Source: Acidobacteriota bacterium (lineage in GTDB: Bacteria > Acidobacteriota > Vicinamibacteria > Vicinamibacterales > UBA2999). Taken from it: DNA of 7,119 nt. The notes below the pieces were generated by a model. The model ran no database searches, was not told where the DNA came from, and worked only from the letters and a program-made list of their open reading frames with translations. The position numbers and the translations under genes are program-made. The DNA lies in contig JACCSI010000588.1 in assembly GCA_013813075.1 (NCBI GenBank), positions 1 to 7,119 of the forward strand, in the 5' to 3' direction. Of the stretch, positions 1-7,000 are shown piece after piece; within the stretch, counting starts at the first letter, position 1, and each line of letters opens with the position of its first letter.

Positions 1-2903
1 ACCGAGCGACGCTCCCGCAGACCGGTCGGGAGTATCTGACGATCGAGGTTGAATCCGATATCGACGCGCAGGGGGCCGAGAGGCGACCGATAGCGCACCC
101 CGAAGCCGGCCGCGGGCCGCAGGTCGCCGACGCGAATGTTTCCCGCGCGGCGGAACACGTTGCCGGCGTCAACGAAGCCGACACCCCCGAGCCCCTTCCA
201 ATAGCCCGTACGAAGTTCGCCGTTGACGACGACCAGGCCGCTGCCCCCGCTGGGAAAACCCTGAACGTTCAGCGTGGTCGCGGTACCGAGGCGGTCAAGC
301 ACGAACCCCCGGACCGTCGTATCACCACCCGCGAAAAACCGTTCGCTTGCCGGCACGTCGGAGACCACCTCGTCATCGAGAACACGAGCGAAGCCGACCG
401 CGGTGCCGACTCGCGCCCCGGCCACCAGCGTCAGCGGCGTTCCTCCAGGTAGCCGCCGATACGCGAAGGCCTGCACGAAGGTTTTGGCAAAACCGACTTC
501 CGAGCCCAGCGATCGGGCCGCCACCGTTGCGTCGAGACCCAGCAACGTCCCGCGCGACGGGTCCAGGATGTCGTCGCGCGTGTCGCGCAGGACCGTGCCC
601 GTGATTGTCGAGAGCCGTACTTGTGGGAAGCGGCGGTCAATGAGCAGTTGATCTTCTTCTTTGATCTTGGTGTCGAACAACGACGTCTTGTCAAAAGCAT
701 AACGGCCGCTCAACGTCAGAGCGTTGCCAAACCGGCGACCGTATTCCATGCGCACGCCGCGGCGCCTGAAGTTGAAGCTCGAACGTACGGCCTGCTCCAC
801 AAAAGCGGTCAGTTGAAAGTCTCCGGGGGTATCGATGAGCCTCGGCTCGCGAAACGTCCCGACCAGTCGAAATTCGTTGAACCCGTAGCCGCCGGTGTCC
901 TGGGGGTCAGTCGAATCGACCCCTGGATCACTGGGCCGCAAGCTGACGCGGCTGAAGAAACTGACTGACCGGTTTTTGCCCCACAGATTGCGTCGCACCA
1001 CCTGAAAGAACCCGCGGGGCGCAAAATAGATCCGATCGACGGCGCGGCCATCGACGTCGCCAAGCTGTCGTCCGGCTTCAAGACCGCCGCCATACGATAG
1101 GGTCGTTGGCGGGGCTTCTTCGACGTCGATCAAGATGTCGCGCGTGATGCTGCTGCCGTGCGGCAGTTCGGCGATGCGCACGCGCCGGAATAAGCCGAGC
1201 GTCGCGAGGCGCCGCTGGCTTTCAACGACGGCCTCCGCGCCCAGCGGGGAACCCGGCTTGAGCACCACTTCCTGCCGGATGAGATCGGCGCCGACACGGA
1301 CGTTGCCGCTGACCAGGACGCGGTCGACAAACGTTCGCGCCCCTTCACGTATCGTCCACCGGAGGGCGAGGCGGTGTCCGTCCTCGTGCAACGACGTCTC
1401 CGCGCCGACGCGGACGGATTGAAAGCCTTCGTTCTGGTAGAGACGCGCGATCGCATCGCGATCGGCCTCGAGGTGGGGGCGGTAGAACGGTTTTCCCGAG
1501 GTCAGCGAGAGGAGCGGCTGAACGCGCTCGCCGGTCAAGGCGTCGGCTCCCGCAATCGTCACGTCGCCGACGGTCGTCTGCGGGCCCTCTGTCACTACGA
1601 GACGTACCGTGACCTGGCGAACCTCCTGACCGTCCGCGCTCTGCGCTGGCAAAACGGAGACGTCGGGCTTGACAACGACCCCGGCAAACCCGCGGACCCG
1701 GTACAACTCCGTGACGGCGGCCGCGACGGTTGCGACCCGACCGTCGGCGAACGGCTCGCCCGGTTGGAGTACGAGGAGCGGCAGAATGTCGCCGCGAGCC
1801 ATCGCGGCGCTCCCTGTCACGTCCATGGTCGCAAGGCGGTGCAACGGCCCGCGCGTCACGGTAAACGTCAGGATCATCTGGTCCGCCTGCATCTCGCGGA
1901 CATACGGTGCTTCGGCCGATCGGTACCCCTGCTGGCGGAGGAATGCCTGGATGTTGCGGCTGGCATCTTCCAGAAGATCCAGGGCAACGCTACGTTCCGC
2001 GCGAATCGATACGAGCGCATCACGTCGATTTTCGGGCAGCGGATCGCCCGCGAAGACCACCCGCACGCGCGGGCCACGCTCGACGTCCACCAGCAGGTCG
2101 ACGACTGGCGCACCGACCACGAACGTCGGGGTGACATCGACATTCGCCTCGTAGAATCCCAGATCGCGCAGGCGATTCTCCAGTGCGCTGACTCGCGCGT
2201 CGATTGCGGGCCCGTCAAAGGCACGTCCGCGTTCCAGGCGCAGCTCGCCAATGAGCGCATCCAATGCCTCGCCGCCACCGCGAACGACCACCTGGCCGAT
2301 CGTTGTCCGCGGGCCAGCGGTGATCGCGACGCGTAGTGTCACGAGCTCCGCCGCGCGGTCTGTCACCACCCCCGCTTCCACGCGTGCCTGGCGGTAACCG
2401 CGTTCGGTGTAGTAGCCGGTCAGCAGCTGCACCACCTCAGGGACGCGCGAGGTCGCCGGCGTCGGGCCAAACCGCTCGGCAATCTGTTCGCGCACCGGGT
2501 CGGGTGGCAACGCTGTGTCGCCGGTGAGGTCGATGCGCGAGATGCGCTGGACGGGGACGAGCGTCCACCGCACCGTGACGCCGTCGGGACGAGTGGTGGA
2601 CGCCTCAGCAAAGACGCGAATGTCCTCGAAGCGGCCGAGACCGACGAGATGATCGATCGACTCACGCACCCGCTCCATCGACAGCGGTTCGCCGACGCGC
2701 GTTTCAATCAATTGCAGAATTGAGGGGTCTGCAAATGGGACCCCGTCCAGTTCCACGCGCACGTCGACGAGAAGGCGGCCGAGAAACTGGCGCACGTCCG
2801 CGGTCGCGTCAGTCGTCGTGGAGAACGCGAAGATGGCCGCGAGCAGGAACATGAGCCGACCGGCACCCGGCATTCGGAACCCGGCGGTGGCGGTCGCAGT
2901 CAT
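1..2903 (-). CDS. Omp85/BamA-family outer-membrane assembly protein with seven POTRA repeats; 3' end outside the window
   Basis: The frame is open from the ATG at 2903 to the left window edge: 967 full codons without a stop. Residues 1-35 form a signal peptide: a basic stretch, a hydrophobic core MFLLAAIFAF (18-27), and an ATA-D cleavage site at 35/36. There is no lipobox cysteine. Residues about 46-595 hold seven predicted POTRA domains. From about residue 600 the chain is a beta barrel of the bacterial surface antigen (D15) type, with the L6 motif VRGF at 864-867 in GGDTTVRGF, GFVDAGNVF (909-917) and GFGVRYRSPLGPLRVDIGF (933-951). These last match the end of other Omp85 barrels, so probably only about 20-30 residues are missing. 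The family inserts beta-barrel proteins into the outer membrane. It could be the housekeeping BamA or a TamA-like partner of TamB. Seven POTRAs exceed the five of E. coli BamA and the three of TamA, so I leave the symbol blank; linkage to tamB favours a TAM-like role. ATG codons at residues 11 and 18 are alternative starts, but the first is favoured by its overlap with the tamB stop. I see no cysteine. Confidence 0.95.
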   Translation of the reverse strand, partial: MTATATAGFRMPGAGRLMFLLAAIFAFSTTTDATADVRQFLGRLLVDVRVELDGVPFADPSILQLIETRVGEPLSMERVRESIDHLVGLGRFEDIRVFAEASTTRPDGVTVRWTLVPVQRISRIDLTGDTALPPDPVREQIAERFGPTPATSRVPEVVQLLTGYYTERGYRQARVEAGVVTDRAAELVTLRVAITAGPRTTIGQVVVRGGGEALDALIGELRLERGRAFDGPAIDARVSALENRLRDLGFYEANVDVTPTFVVGAPVVDLLVDVERGPRVRVVFAGDPLPENRRDALVSIRAERSVALDLLEDASRNIQAFLRQQGYRSAEAPYVREMQADQMILTFTVTRGPLHRLATMDVTGSAAMARGDILPLLVLQPGEPFADGRVATVAAAVTELYRVRGFAGVVVKPDVSVLPAQSADGQEVRQVTVRLVVTEGPQTTVGDVTIAGADALTGERVQPLLSLTSGKPFYRPHLEADRDAIARLYQNEGFQSVRVGAETSLHEDGHRLALRWTIREGARTFVDRVLVSGNVRVGADLIRQEVVLKPGSPLGAEAVVESQRRLATLGLFRRVRIAELPHGSSITRDILIDVEEAPPTTLSYGGGLEAGRQLGDVDGRAVDRIYFAPRGFFQVVRRNLWGKNRSVSFFSRVSLRPSDPGVDSTDPQDTGGYGFNEFRLVGTFREPRLIDTPGDFQLTAFVEQAVRSSFNFRRRGVRMEYGRRFGNALTLSGRYAFDKTSLFDTKIKEEDQLLIDRRFPQVRLSTITGTVLRDTRDDILDPSRGTLLGLDATVAARSLGSEVGFAKTFVQAFAYRRLPGGTPLTLVAGARVGTAVGFARVLDDEVVSDVPASERFFAGGDTTVRGFVLDRLGTATTLNVQGFPSGGSGLVVVNGELRTGYWKGLGGVGFVDAGNVFRRAGNIRVGDLRPAAGFGVRYRSPLGPLRVDIGFNLDRQILPTGLRERRS
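3..1106 (-). other. Omp85 beta-barrel (surface antigen D15) domain, incomplete at its C-terminus
   Basis: Residues about 600-967 alternate polar and hydrophobic residues in amphipathic strands beginning TLSYGGGLEAG and running to VRYRSPLGPLRVDIGFNLDRQ. The VRGF motif, which sits in the loop that folds back into the Omp85 barrel, lies at bases 303-314. The usual closing strand with its terminal aromatic beta-signal is not seen and must lie beyond base 1. Confidence 0.88.
1119..2768 (-). repeat. Tandem array of seven POTRA domains (protein-level repeat)
   Basis: I count seven units of about 70-85 residues in the Omp85 protein, each with the beta-alpha-alpha-beta-beta pattern. Approximate residue ranges are 46-117, 119-196, 200-275, 277-350, 352-438, 441-518 and 521-595. 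Recurring landmarks are an opening strand ending in a Gly turn (IDLTGDT, VVVRGGG, MDVTGSA, VTIAGAD, VLVSGNV), a helix with an L-x-x-x-G-F/Y pattern (YYTERGY, LRDLGFY, LRQQGYR, YRVRGFA, YQNEGFQ, LATLGLF), and a closing strand (VTLRVAI, VDLLVDV, MILTFTV, VTVRLVV, LALRWTI, DILIDVE). The first and fourth units are the most divergent: the fourth has AGDPLPE where the others have a Gly-centred turn. POTRA domains bind substrates and partner proteins in the periplasm. The boundaries are by eye and accurate to perhaps five residues. Confidence 0.8.
2799..2903 (-). other. Predicted Sec signal peptide of the Omp85 protein
   Basis: Residues 1-35 hold an extended N-region with Arg10 and Arg16, a hydrophobic core at 18-27, and an Ala33-Thr34-Ala35 motif before Asp36 that fits signal peptidase I. 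If translation began at Met11, the peptide would shrink to 25 residues and still work. No cysteine is present, so the protein is not a lipoprotein. Confidence 0.75.
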
Positions 2904-2905
2904 CA
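2901..2905 (-). promoter_or_regulatory. TGATG stop/start overlap coupling tamB to the omp85 gene
   Basis: Read on the minus strand, the TGA stop of the tamB-like gene (2905-2903) shares its last base with the ATG of the next gene (2903-2901). No good Shine-Dalgarno stands at normal distance; the nearest purine-rich run is AGGCGA, about a dozen bases upstream. This arrangement is typical of translational coupling, where the terminating ribosome restarts on the next gene. It implies that the two proteins are made together, in line with a joint complex. Coupling is inferred from the sequence only. Confidence 0.75.
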
Positions 2906-5900
2906 GAACAGGTGTCGCCTGCGGACTTCGAACGCATAGGTGCGGTCCTCGTTCTGCGACAGCACCCAGCCAAGGCGATCGGTCTGGTCGTACTCGAGCA
3001 GGATGATCTCGTCGGGGCGCGACGACGACAGACTTCGCGCGTATGTCAGATAGACGCGGTCCGAAATCCGCTTGCCCATGGTGAGCCGCGCCGCCGGGTT
3101 CAACGTCAATCCAGACGACTGGTCACCGGGGTCGATCAGGAGCGGCGTAATGTGAAACGAGTCGACGCCAAAAGTCTGCTCGACGACGCGTCCGACCCCT
3201 GCGGACAGCGCCCCGGTCAACGCCCGCGTCGCGCGCGCCTGCAAAATGTCCTGCTCTCGTTGATTCGGCTGTCGCAGCGCCGCGAGTTCAATATCGCCCG
3301 AGGGTGCCGTATCGCTGAACAACAACGTCAGCACATCAAGGGGCGCCAGCGGCGGATCAGACTCGAACGTCGGCTGCATGCGCTCGGTCGTACCGGTCAT
3401 CCGCAGCGTGACGCGGTAGGTCTGGCCGGGCACGCGCACGCGCGTCTCGGCTTCCAAATCAAAAAACGGCTGAATACGGTTGGGGTTCGTGAAATCGAGG
3501 CTGCCTCGCGTCACCTGGTAGCGGCGCCCCTCGAACCGGACATCGCCACGCTCGATATCGGCCCGTCCAAACAGCAGTGGGTGGTCAAACGTGCCGCGCA
3601 AATTGAGCTCACTGCTGGCGACAATTTGCGCCTGGTCGTTCTCGATGCGAAGCGTCGAGGGCGCGACGATGCGAACATCGTAGCGCAGCGGCAGGGTCGC
3701 GGCCGCCATCGCGCCCGGCGCCGTCGGGAGCACTCCGCCGTCCCCTCCGAACGCCCACATGCTGCCCGACGTGTCGAACCCGCTCGTCCAACTCGCGTTC
3801 TTCACTGCAACCGTGCCGCTCAAGATGGGGCCAGTCGCGGGACCCTGCAAGGCAAGGGTCGCGTCGACGACCGACCGCATGCCCTCTGGGAAGCGCAAAC
3901 GCATCTCAGTTCCGGTCGCGATGACGTCGAATTCCGACAGTGCGTAGCCGACCATCCCGATGCGGCCGGCAAACTTCACCGCGCCGCCGCCGAGCTTGCC
4001 GTTTAAACCCGTGGTGGACCCCGCATCGTCGAGCCGAATGCCCGCGGCGTTGAACGTGACGACGCCGTTCAAGTCTTCGAGCGCGTGGGGGAACGAAAAG
4101 TGTCGCAAGCGGCCCGCGGTGAGCCTCGCCTGCCCGGACACGATTGGCCGTGCCGCGGTGCCGCCGATCAGCGCCGACACGTCGGCGCGCCCGGAACTAC
4201 GCAGGTCGCCCATGAAACCCTGGAGCACCGCGAGATTGGCTGCGCCGTGGGCCTGCAGCGACAGAATTTGCTTTGGGAGGTCAACCGTGCCGGCCACGTC
4301 GAGCGCCGTGTCGTCCCCGACCAGGCGCAGGGCATCAAGGCGCAGGGTCTGTCCCTCCATCACAAGTTGAATCGGCCCCTGGTTGCGCAGGTGATAGTCG
4401 ATCAGCCGCAGGTCGAGTTGCTCAACAGTCGTCGCCACCCGAATGGCATTCAAATCGTACAGGTCACCGAGCACGCGAATCGTGCCGCTGGCGATTGCGG
4501 TGGTGTAGGGCGACAGGTCGGGCTTGAACACCCGCACGAACGGGTCAATTGACGTGTCGCTCACACGGAATGACATCTCCGCGTCGGCATGTTCGTCCCC
4601 GAGTGCGACGCGGCCGGTGCCTGAGAGTGCGAGGCGCGGCGACGCTGCCTCGAGCTCGTAAGTCAACAACCGGTCGCGTGCGTTGATGCGGCCGGTGATT
4701 TCGCCGATGCCGTCGTCGCCGACAAACAGGTCTTGAACGTTCACTTGGACGTCGTATCGCGGTTCGAGAAACGTCGCGCTCCCGCCGGCCGAGAAGTGCA
4801 GAACGCCAGTGAGCTGCGGCAAATCGGGAAAGCTCGCCACGTCGAGCGTATCTATGGCGATGCCGCGGCCCTCGGTATTGAACGAGTAGGTGCCATTCCA
4901 GCCGACGTAGGCCGCCCCGGTCATCGTCCCGGGCCCTTTCGTTAACTGAATCGCGTCGAGGCGAACGCCGTGACCCTCGAAGCGCAACCCGGCGGTCGCG
5001 GTCGAGAAATGCTCGTCGTAGGCCACGCCGTCGTTGATAGTCATCCGGCCAAAGCCGAATGGACGCGTGTAGGGGCCGTAGAGGTGAAAGTCCCCAGACA
5101 GGTTGCCGTCGAGCGGGAAGCCCTCCAGGTTGAACGCGTTGAGCAGGTCGGCTAGCGGTCGCCGTTCCATCCTGATACGCGCATTGATCTCTTCGCCACC
5201 GTCACGGCGCGGAAAGCCGAGCGCAAACTTGCCGGTCACCTCCATGCGGGAAGGACCGCGGCCGACCAGGGCATTGGTCACAGTCGCGTAGGCACTCTCG
5301 ACCACGACGTCCGCCTCGGCGTCGCCCCAGACGACGTCGAACGCCTGCATTGCCCGCCCACGAAAATGACCTTCGATGCGCGGGCGCCGAAACGCGCCCA
5401 CCATGACACCATCGAATTCGCCGGCGCCGTCCATTTCGGTCGCCCGCGTCGGCGAGCCAAACGCGGTCATCAAGCCGGCCAGCAAACGGTCGCTCTCCTG
5501 CCAATTGCCGCTGCTCACATGAAACGGTAATCGCGAATGGTCGCCGCTGAAGGTGGTGTTGCCGCTGAAGGTCACGAACGTTTCTTGAGTCGCCACTTCC
5601 CCCGACGTCACCCGCACCTCGTCGCCGGCAAAGCTGTAGGAGACTGCGCCACTGAGCGGCACGGGGTCGAGCGGGGTGTGATTACCAAACGGGGCCCAGT
5701 CGTGAGCCCGCGTTTCGACCGCCGCGACCTGCGCCTCCGAAATTTCACGCCCCATGGGCGTCATCCCCGCCGGCGGTGTCACGTAAATGGCACCCTCCCC
5801 GCTTCGCTCCTTGAACGCGCCAACCTGCCACTGCAGGACGTTCTGTCCGCTGGCGCGGCCGGCAAGACGAATGCCTCTGATCTCGAGGAAGTCAGTGAAT

Positions 5901-6997
5901 TGCGTCAGGTCGAGGTCTTCGTAGGCGGCCTCGAACCTCGCCTGCGCCCGCCGATCGGGGCGCCCCAAATCCGACATCAGGTGTTTGAATTGCGTCCGCC
6001 CACCGTAAAAATCAGCGCCCGCACGTGTCACCTCGAAGCGGTCTGGCACCCATTCGAGCGCTCCCTCGAGATTTGGAAACCGATAGGCGTTGATGCCCGC
6101 CTCGCGGCTGAGAAAGGTGCCTTTCAACTCCCGCCCGCCCTTGAACAGGTGGAAAGTGCCGGTAAAGTTGCCCTCACCGTGCAGCGAGAACGTCTCCTTC
6201 GCAAAGAAAATTTCACGCATGCGCGCAAACTGCACCTTCGACGAAACGTCGTAGGTCATCTCGGGCCACTGCGCGGCATCGACTACGCCGGACAACTCCG
6301 AAACGGCACCGTCGGTCACGAGTTTGATGTCGTCCAGCGCGATCTTGCCGTCGCGGACCTCGAAGGTGGTGCTCATCGCCGCCGACATCGGCTCGAAGTC
6401 GTTGAAGTGAATCGTCCCGCCGCTGAACTGGGCGCGGCCGTTGTATCCGGCGAGCTTGCCGGCCGTCACTTCCAGGTTGGGCGCGCTCACACCCCAGCGC
6501 GCGGCATGATCTTCAAAGACGAAAGTCCCACGCGTCGCCAGCAAGTGGCGCAGCGTCGTCACGACAATCCGCGGCCCAGTGCTGGGGGCGCGTGCCGGCC
6601 CGCCCACCCGCGGCCAGTTGTGAACGTTGCCGGGAAAACTTTCAACGACGATCTGCCAGTCGGACATCTCCACGCTGTCCAGCAGAATCTCCCGGCCCCA
6701 GAGCGCCTGCCACGCCACCGACACGTCGATGCGCTTGGCCACCAGCCACGGGCGGGCATCCGGCGTCAGACCCTCGATCCGCAGGTCCTCGACCACAAAC
6801 CTGCCCCGCGCGATGTGCACACTCAGGCGGCCGATGTGGATCGGCCGGTCGATGAACTTCGATCCTTCACGCTCCGCCCGCGCCTTCAGCGAGGGCCCAA
6901 GATCAACGGTGATGACGGACACCAGAAACGCCGCGACCACGATCGCGAGGACCGCGACGGTAAAACGCACGCGGCGATAGGTGGCCTTCAGCACCAA
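2903..6997 (-). CDS. tamB: TamB-family (DUF490, AsmA-like) envelope translocation/assembly protein
   Basis: Complete protein of 1364 residues, close to E. coli TamB (about 1260). Residues 4-11 are basic (KATYRRVR) and residues 12-31 form one hydrophobic membrane anchor with no cleavage site, so the body lies in the periplasm. Residues 50-130 resemble the AsmA/TamB N-terminal region. A long beta-rich body follows, in which a short motif of the form Pro-hydrophobic-x-x-Gly recurs (about residues 539-543, 645-650, 950-955, 1057-1061, 1140-1144), as in TamB beta-groove proteins. The C-terminal TamB domain covers about 1110-1364, with FFDLEAETRVR (1178-1188), SDPPL (1213-1217) and LTMGKRISDRVYLTYA (1305-1320), all typical of DUF490. 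The chain ends in Phe. I see no cysteine anywhere. The start is TTG at 6997 or GTG at 6994; no ATG exists near the anchor. Family knowledge: TamB works with an Omp85 partner in outer-membrane protein insertion and is implicated in phospholipid transport between membranes. The omp85 gene overlaps its stop codon by one base, which fits that partnership. Confidence 0.95.
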   Translation of the reverse strand: MVLKATYRRVRFTVAVLAIVVAAFLVSVITVDLGPSLKARAEREGSKFIDRPIHIGRLSVHIARGRFVVEDLRIEGLTPDARPWLVAKRIDVSVAWQALWGREILLDSVEMSDWQIVVESFPGNVHNWPRVGGPARAPSTGPRIVVTTLRHLLATRGTFVFEDHAARWGVSAPNLEVTAGKLAGYNGRAQFSGGTIHFNDFEPMSAAMSTTFEVRDGKIALDDIKLVTDGAVSELSGVVDAAQWPEMTYDVSSKVQFARMREIFFAKETFSLHGEGNFTGTFHLFKGGRELKGTFLSREAGINAYRFPNLEGALEWVPDRFEVTRAGADFYGGRTQFKHLMSDLGRPDRRAQARFEAAYEDLDLTQFTDFLEIRGIRLAGRASGQNVLQWQVGAFKERSGEGAIYVTPPAGMTPMGREISEAQVAAVETRAHDWAPFGNHTPLDPVPLSGAVSYSFAGDEVRVTSGEVATQETFVTFSGNTTFSGDHSRLPFHVSSGNWQESDRLLAGLMTAFGSPTRATEMDGAGEFDGVMVGAFRRPRIEGHFRGRAMQAFDVVWGDAEADVVVESAYATVTNALVGRGPSRMEVTGKFALGFPRRDGGEEINARIRMERRPLADLLNAFNLEGFPLDGNLSGDFHLYGPYTRPFGFGRMTINDGVAYDEHFSTATAGLRFEGHGVRLDAIQLTKGPGTMTGAAYVGWNGTYSFNTEGRGIAIDTLDVASFPDLPQLTGVLHFSAGGSATFLEPRYDVQVNVQDLFVGDDGIGEITGRINARDRLLTYELEAASPRLALSGTGRVALGDEHADAEMSFRVSDTSIDPFVRVFKPDLSPYTTAIASGTIRVLGDLYDLNAIRVATTVEQLDLRLIDYHLRNQGPIQLVMEGQTLRLDALRLVGDDTALDVAGTVDLPKQILSLQAHGAANLAVLQGFMGDLRSSGRADVSALIGGTAARPIVSGQARLTAGRLRHFSFPHALEDLNGVVTFNAAGIRLDDAGSTTGLNGKLGGGAVKFAGRIGMVGYALSEFDVIATGTEMRLRFPEGMRSVVDATLALQGPATGPILSGTVAVKNASWTSGFDTSGSMWAFGGDGGVLPTAPGAMAAATLPLRYDVRIVAPSTLRIENDQAQIVASSELNLRGTFDHPLLFGRADIERGDVRFEGRRYQVTRGSLDFTNPNRIQPFFDLEAETRVRVPGQTYRVTLRMTGTTERMQPTFESDPPLAPLDVLTLLFSDTAPSGDIELAALRQPNQREQDILQARATRALTGALSAGVGRVVEQTFGVDSFHITPLLIDPGDQSSGLTLNPAARLTMGKRISDRVYLTYARSLSSSRPDEIILLEYDQTDRLGWVLSQNEDRTYAFEVRRRHLF
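6905..6964 (-). other. Inner-membrane signal-anchor segment of the TamB-like protein
   Basis: Codons for residues 12-31 (FTVAVLAIVVAAFLVSVITV) encode about 20 uninterrupted hydrophobic residues after a basic N-terminus and before Asp32. There is no small-residue cleavage motif directly after the segment, so it should stay as an N-terminal anchor with the rest in the periplasm. This is the known topology of TamB and AsmA-like proteins. Confidence 0.85.
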
Positions 6998-7000
6998 CGC

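Noticed and set aside
1..1456. Short frames of 60-130 residues on both strands across the left part of the window
   Set aside because: All overlap the continuous Omp85 reading frame, which has no stop from 2903 to 1 and carries family motifs throughout.
1374..2336. 320-residue open frame on the plus strand
   Set aside because: Antisense to the POTRA region of the Omp85 gene, whose translation is clearly the real one. The plus-strand product has shadow-like composition.
1..2903. Firm naming of the Omp85 gene as bamA or tamA
   Set aside because: The POTRA count fits neither E. coli protein. Neighbourhood favours a TAM role, but many lineages have only one Omp85, so the name cannot be decided from this window.
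2860..2960. Promoter or terminator between the tamB-like and Omp85 genes
   Set aside because: The genes overlap by one base, and I see no convincing -35/-10 pair or GC-rich hairpin followed by a T run on the minus strand.
2912..4006. 364-residue open frame on the plus strand
   Set aside because: Antisense to the conserved C-terminal TamB domain, Arg-rich, with no domain, signal peptide or ribosome site that I can see.
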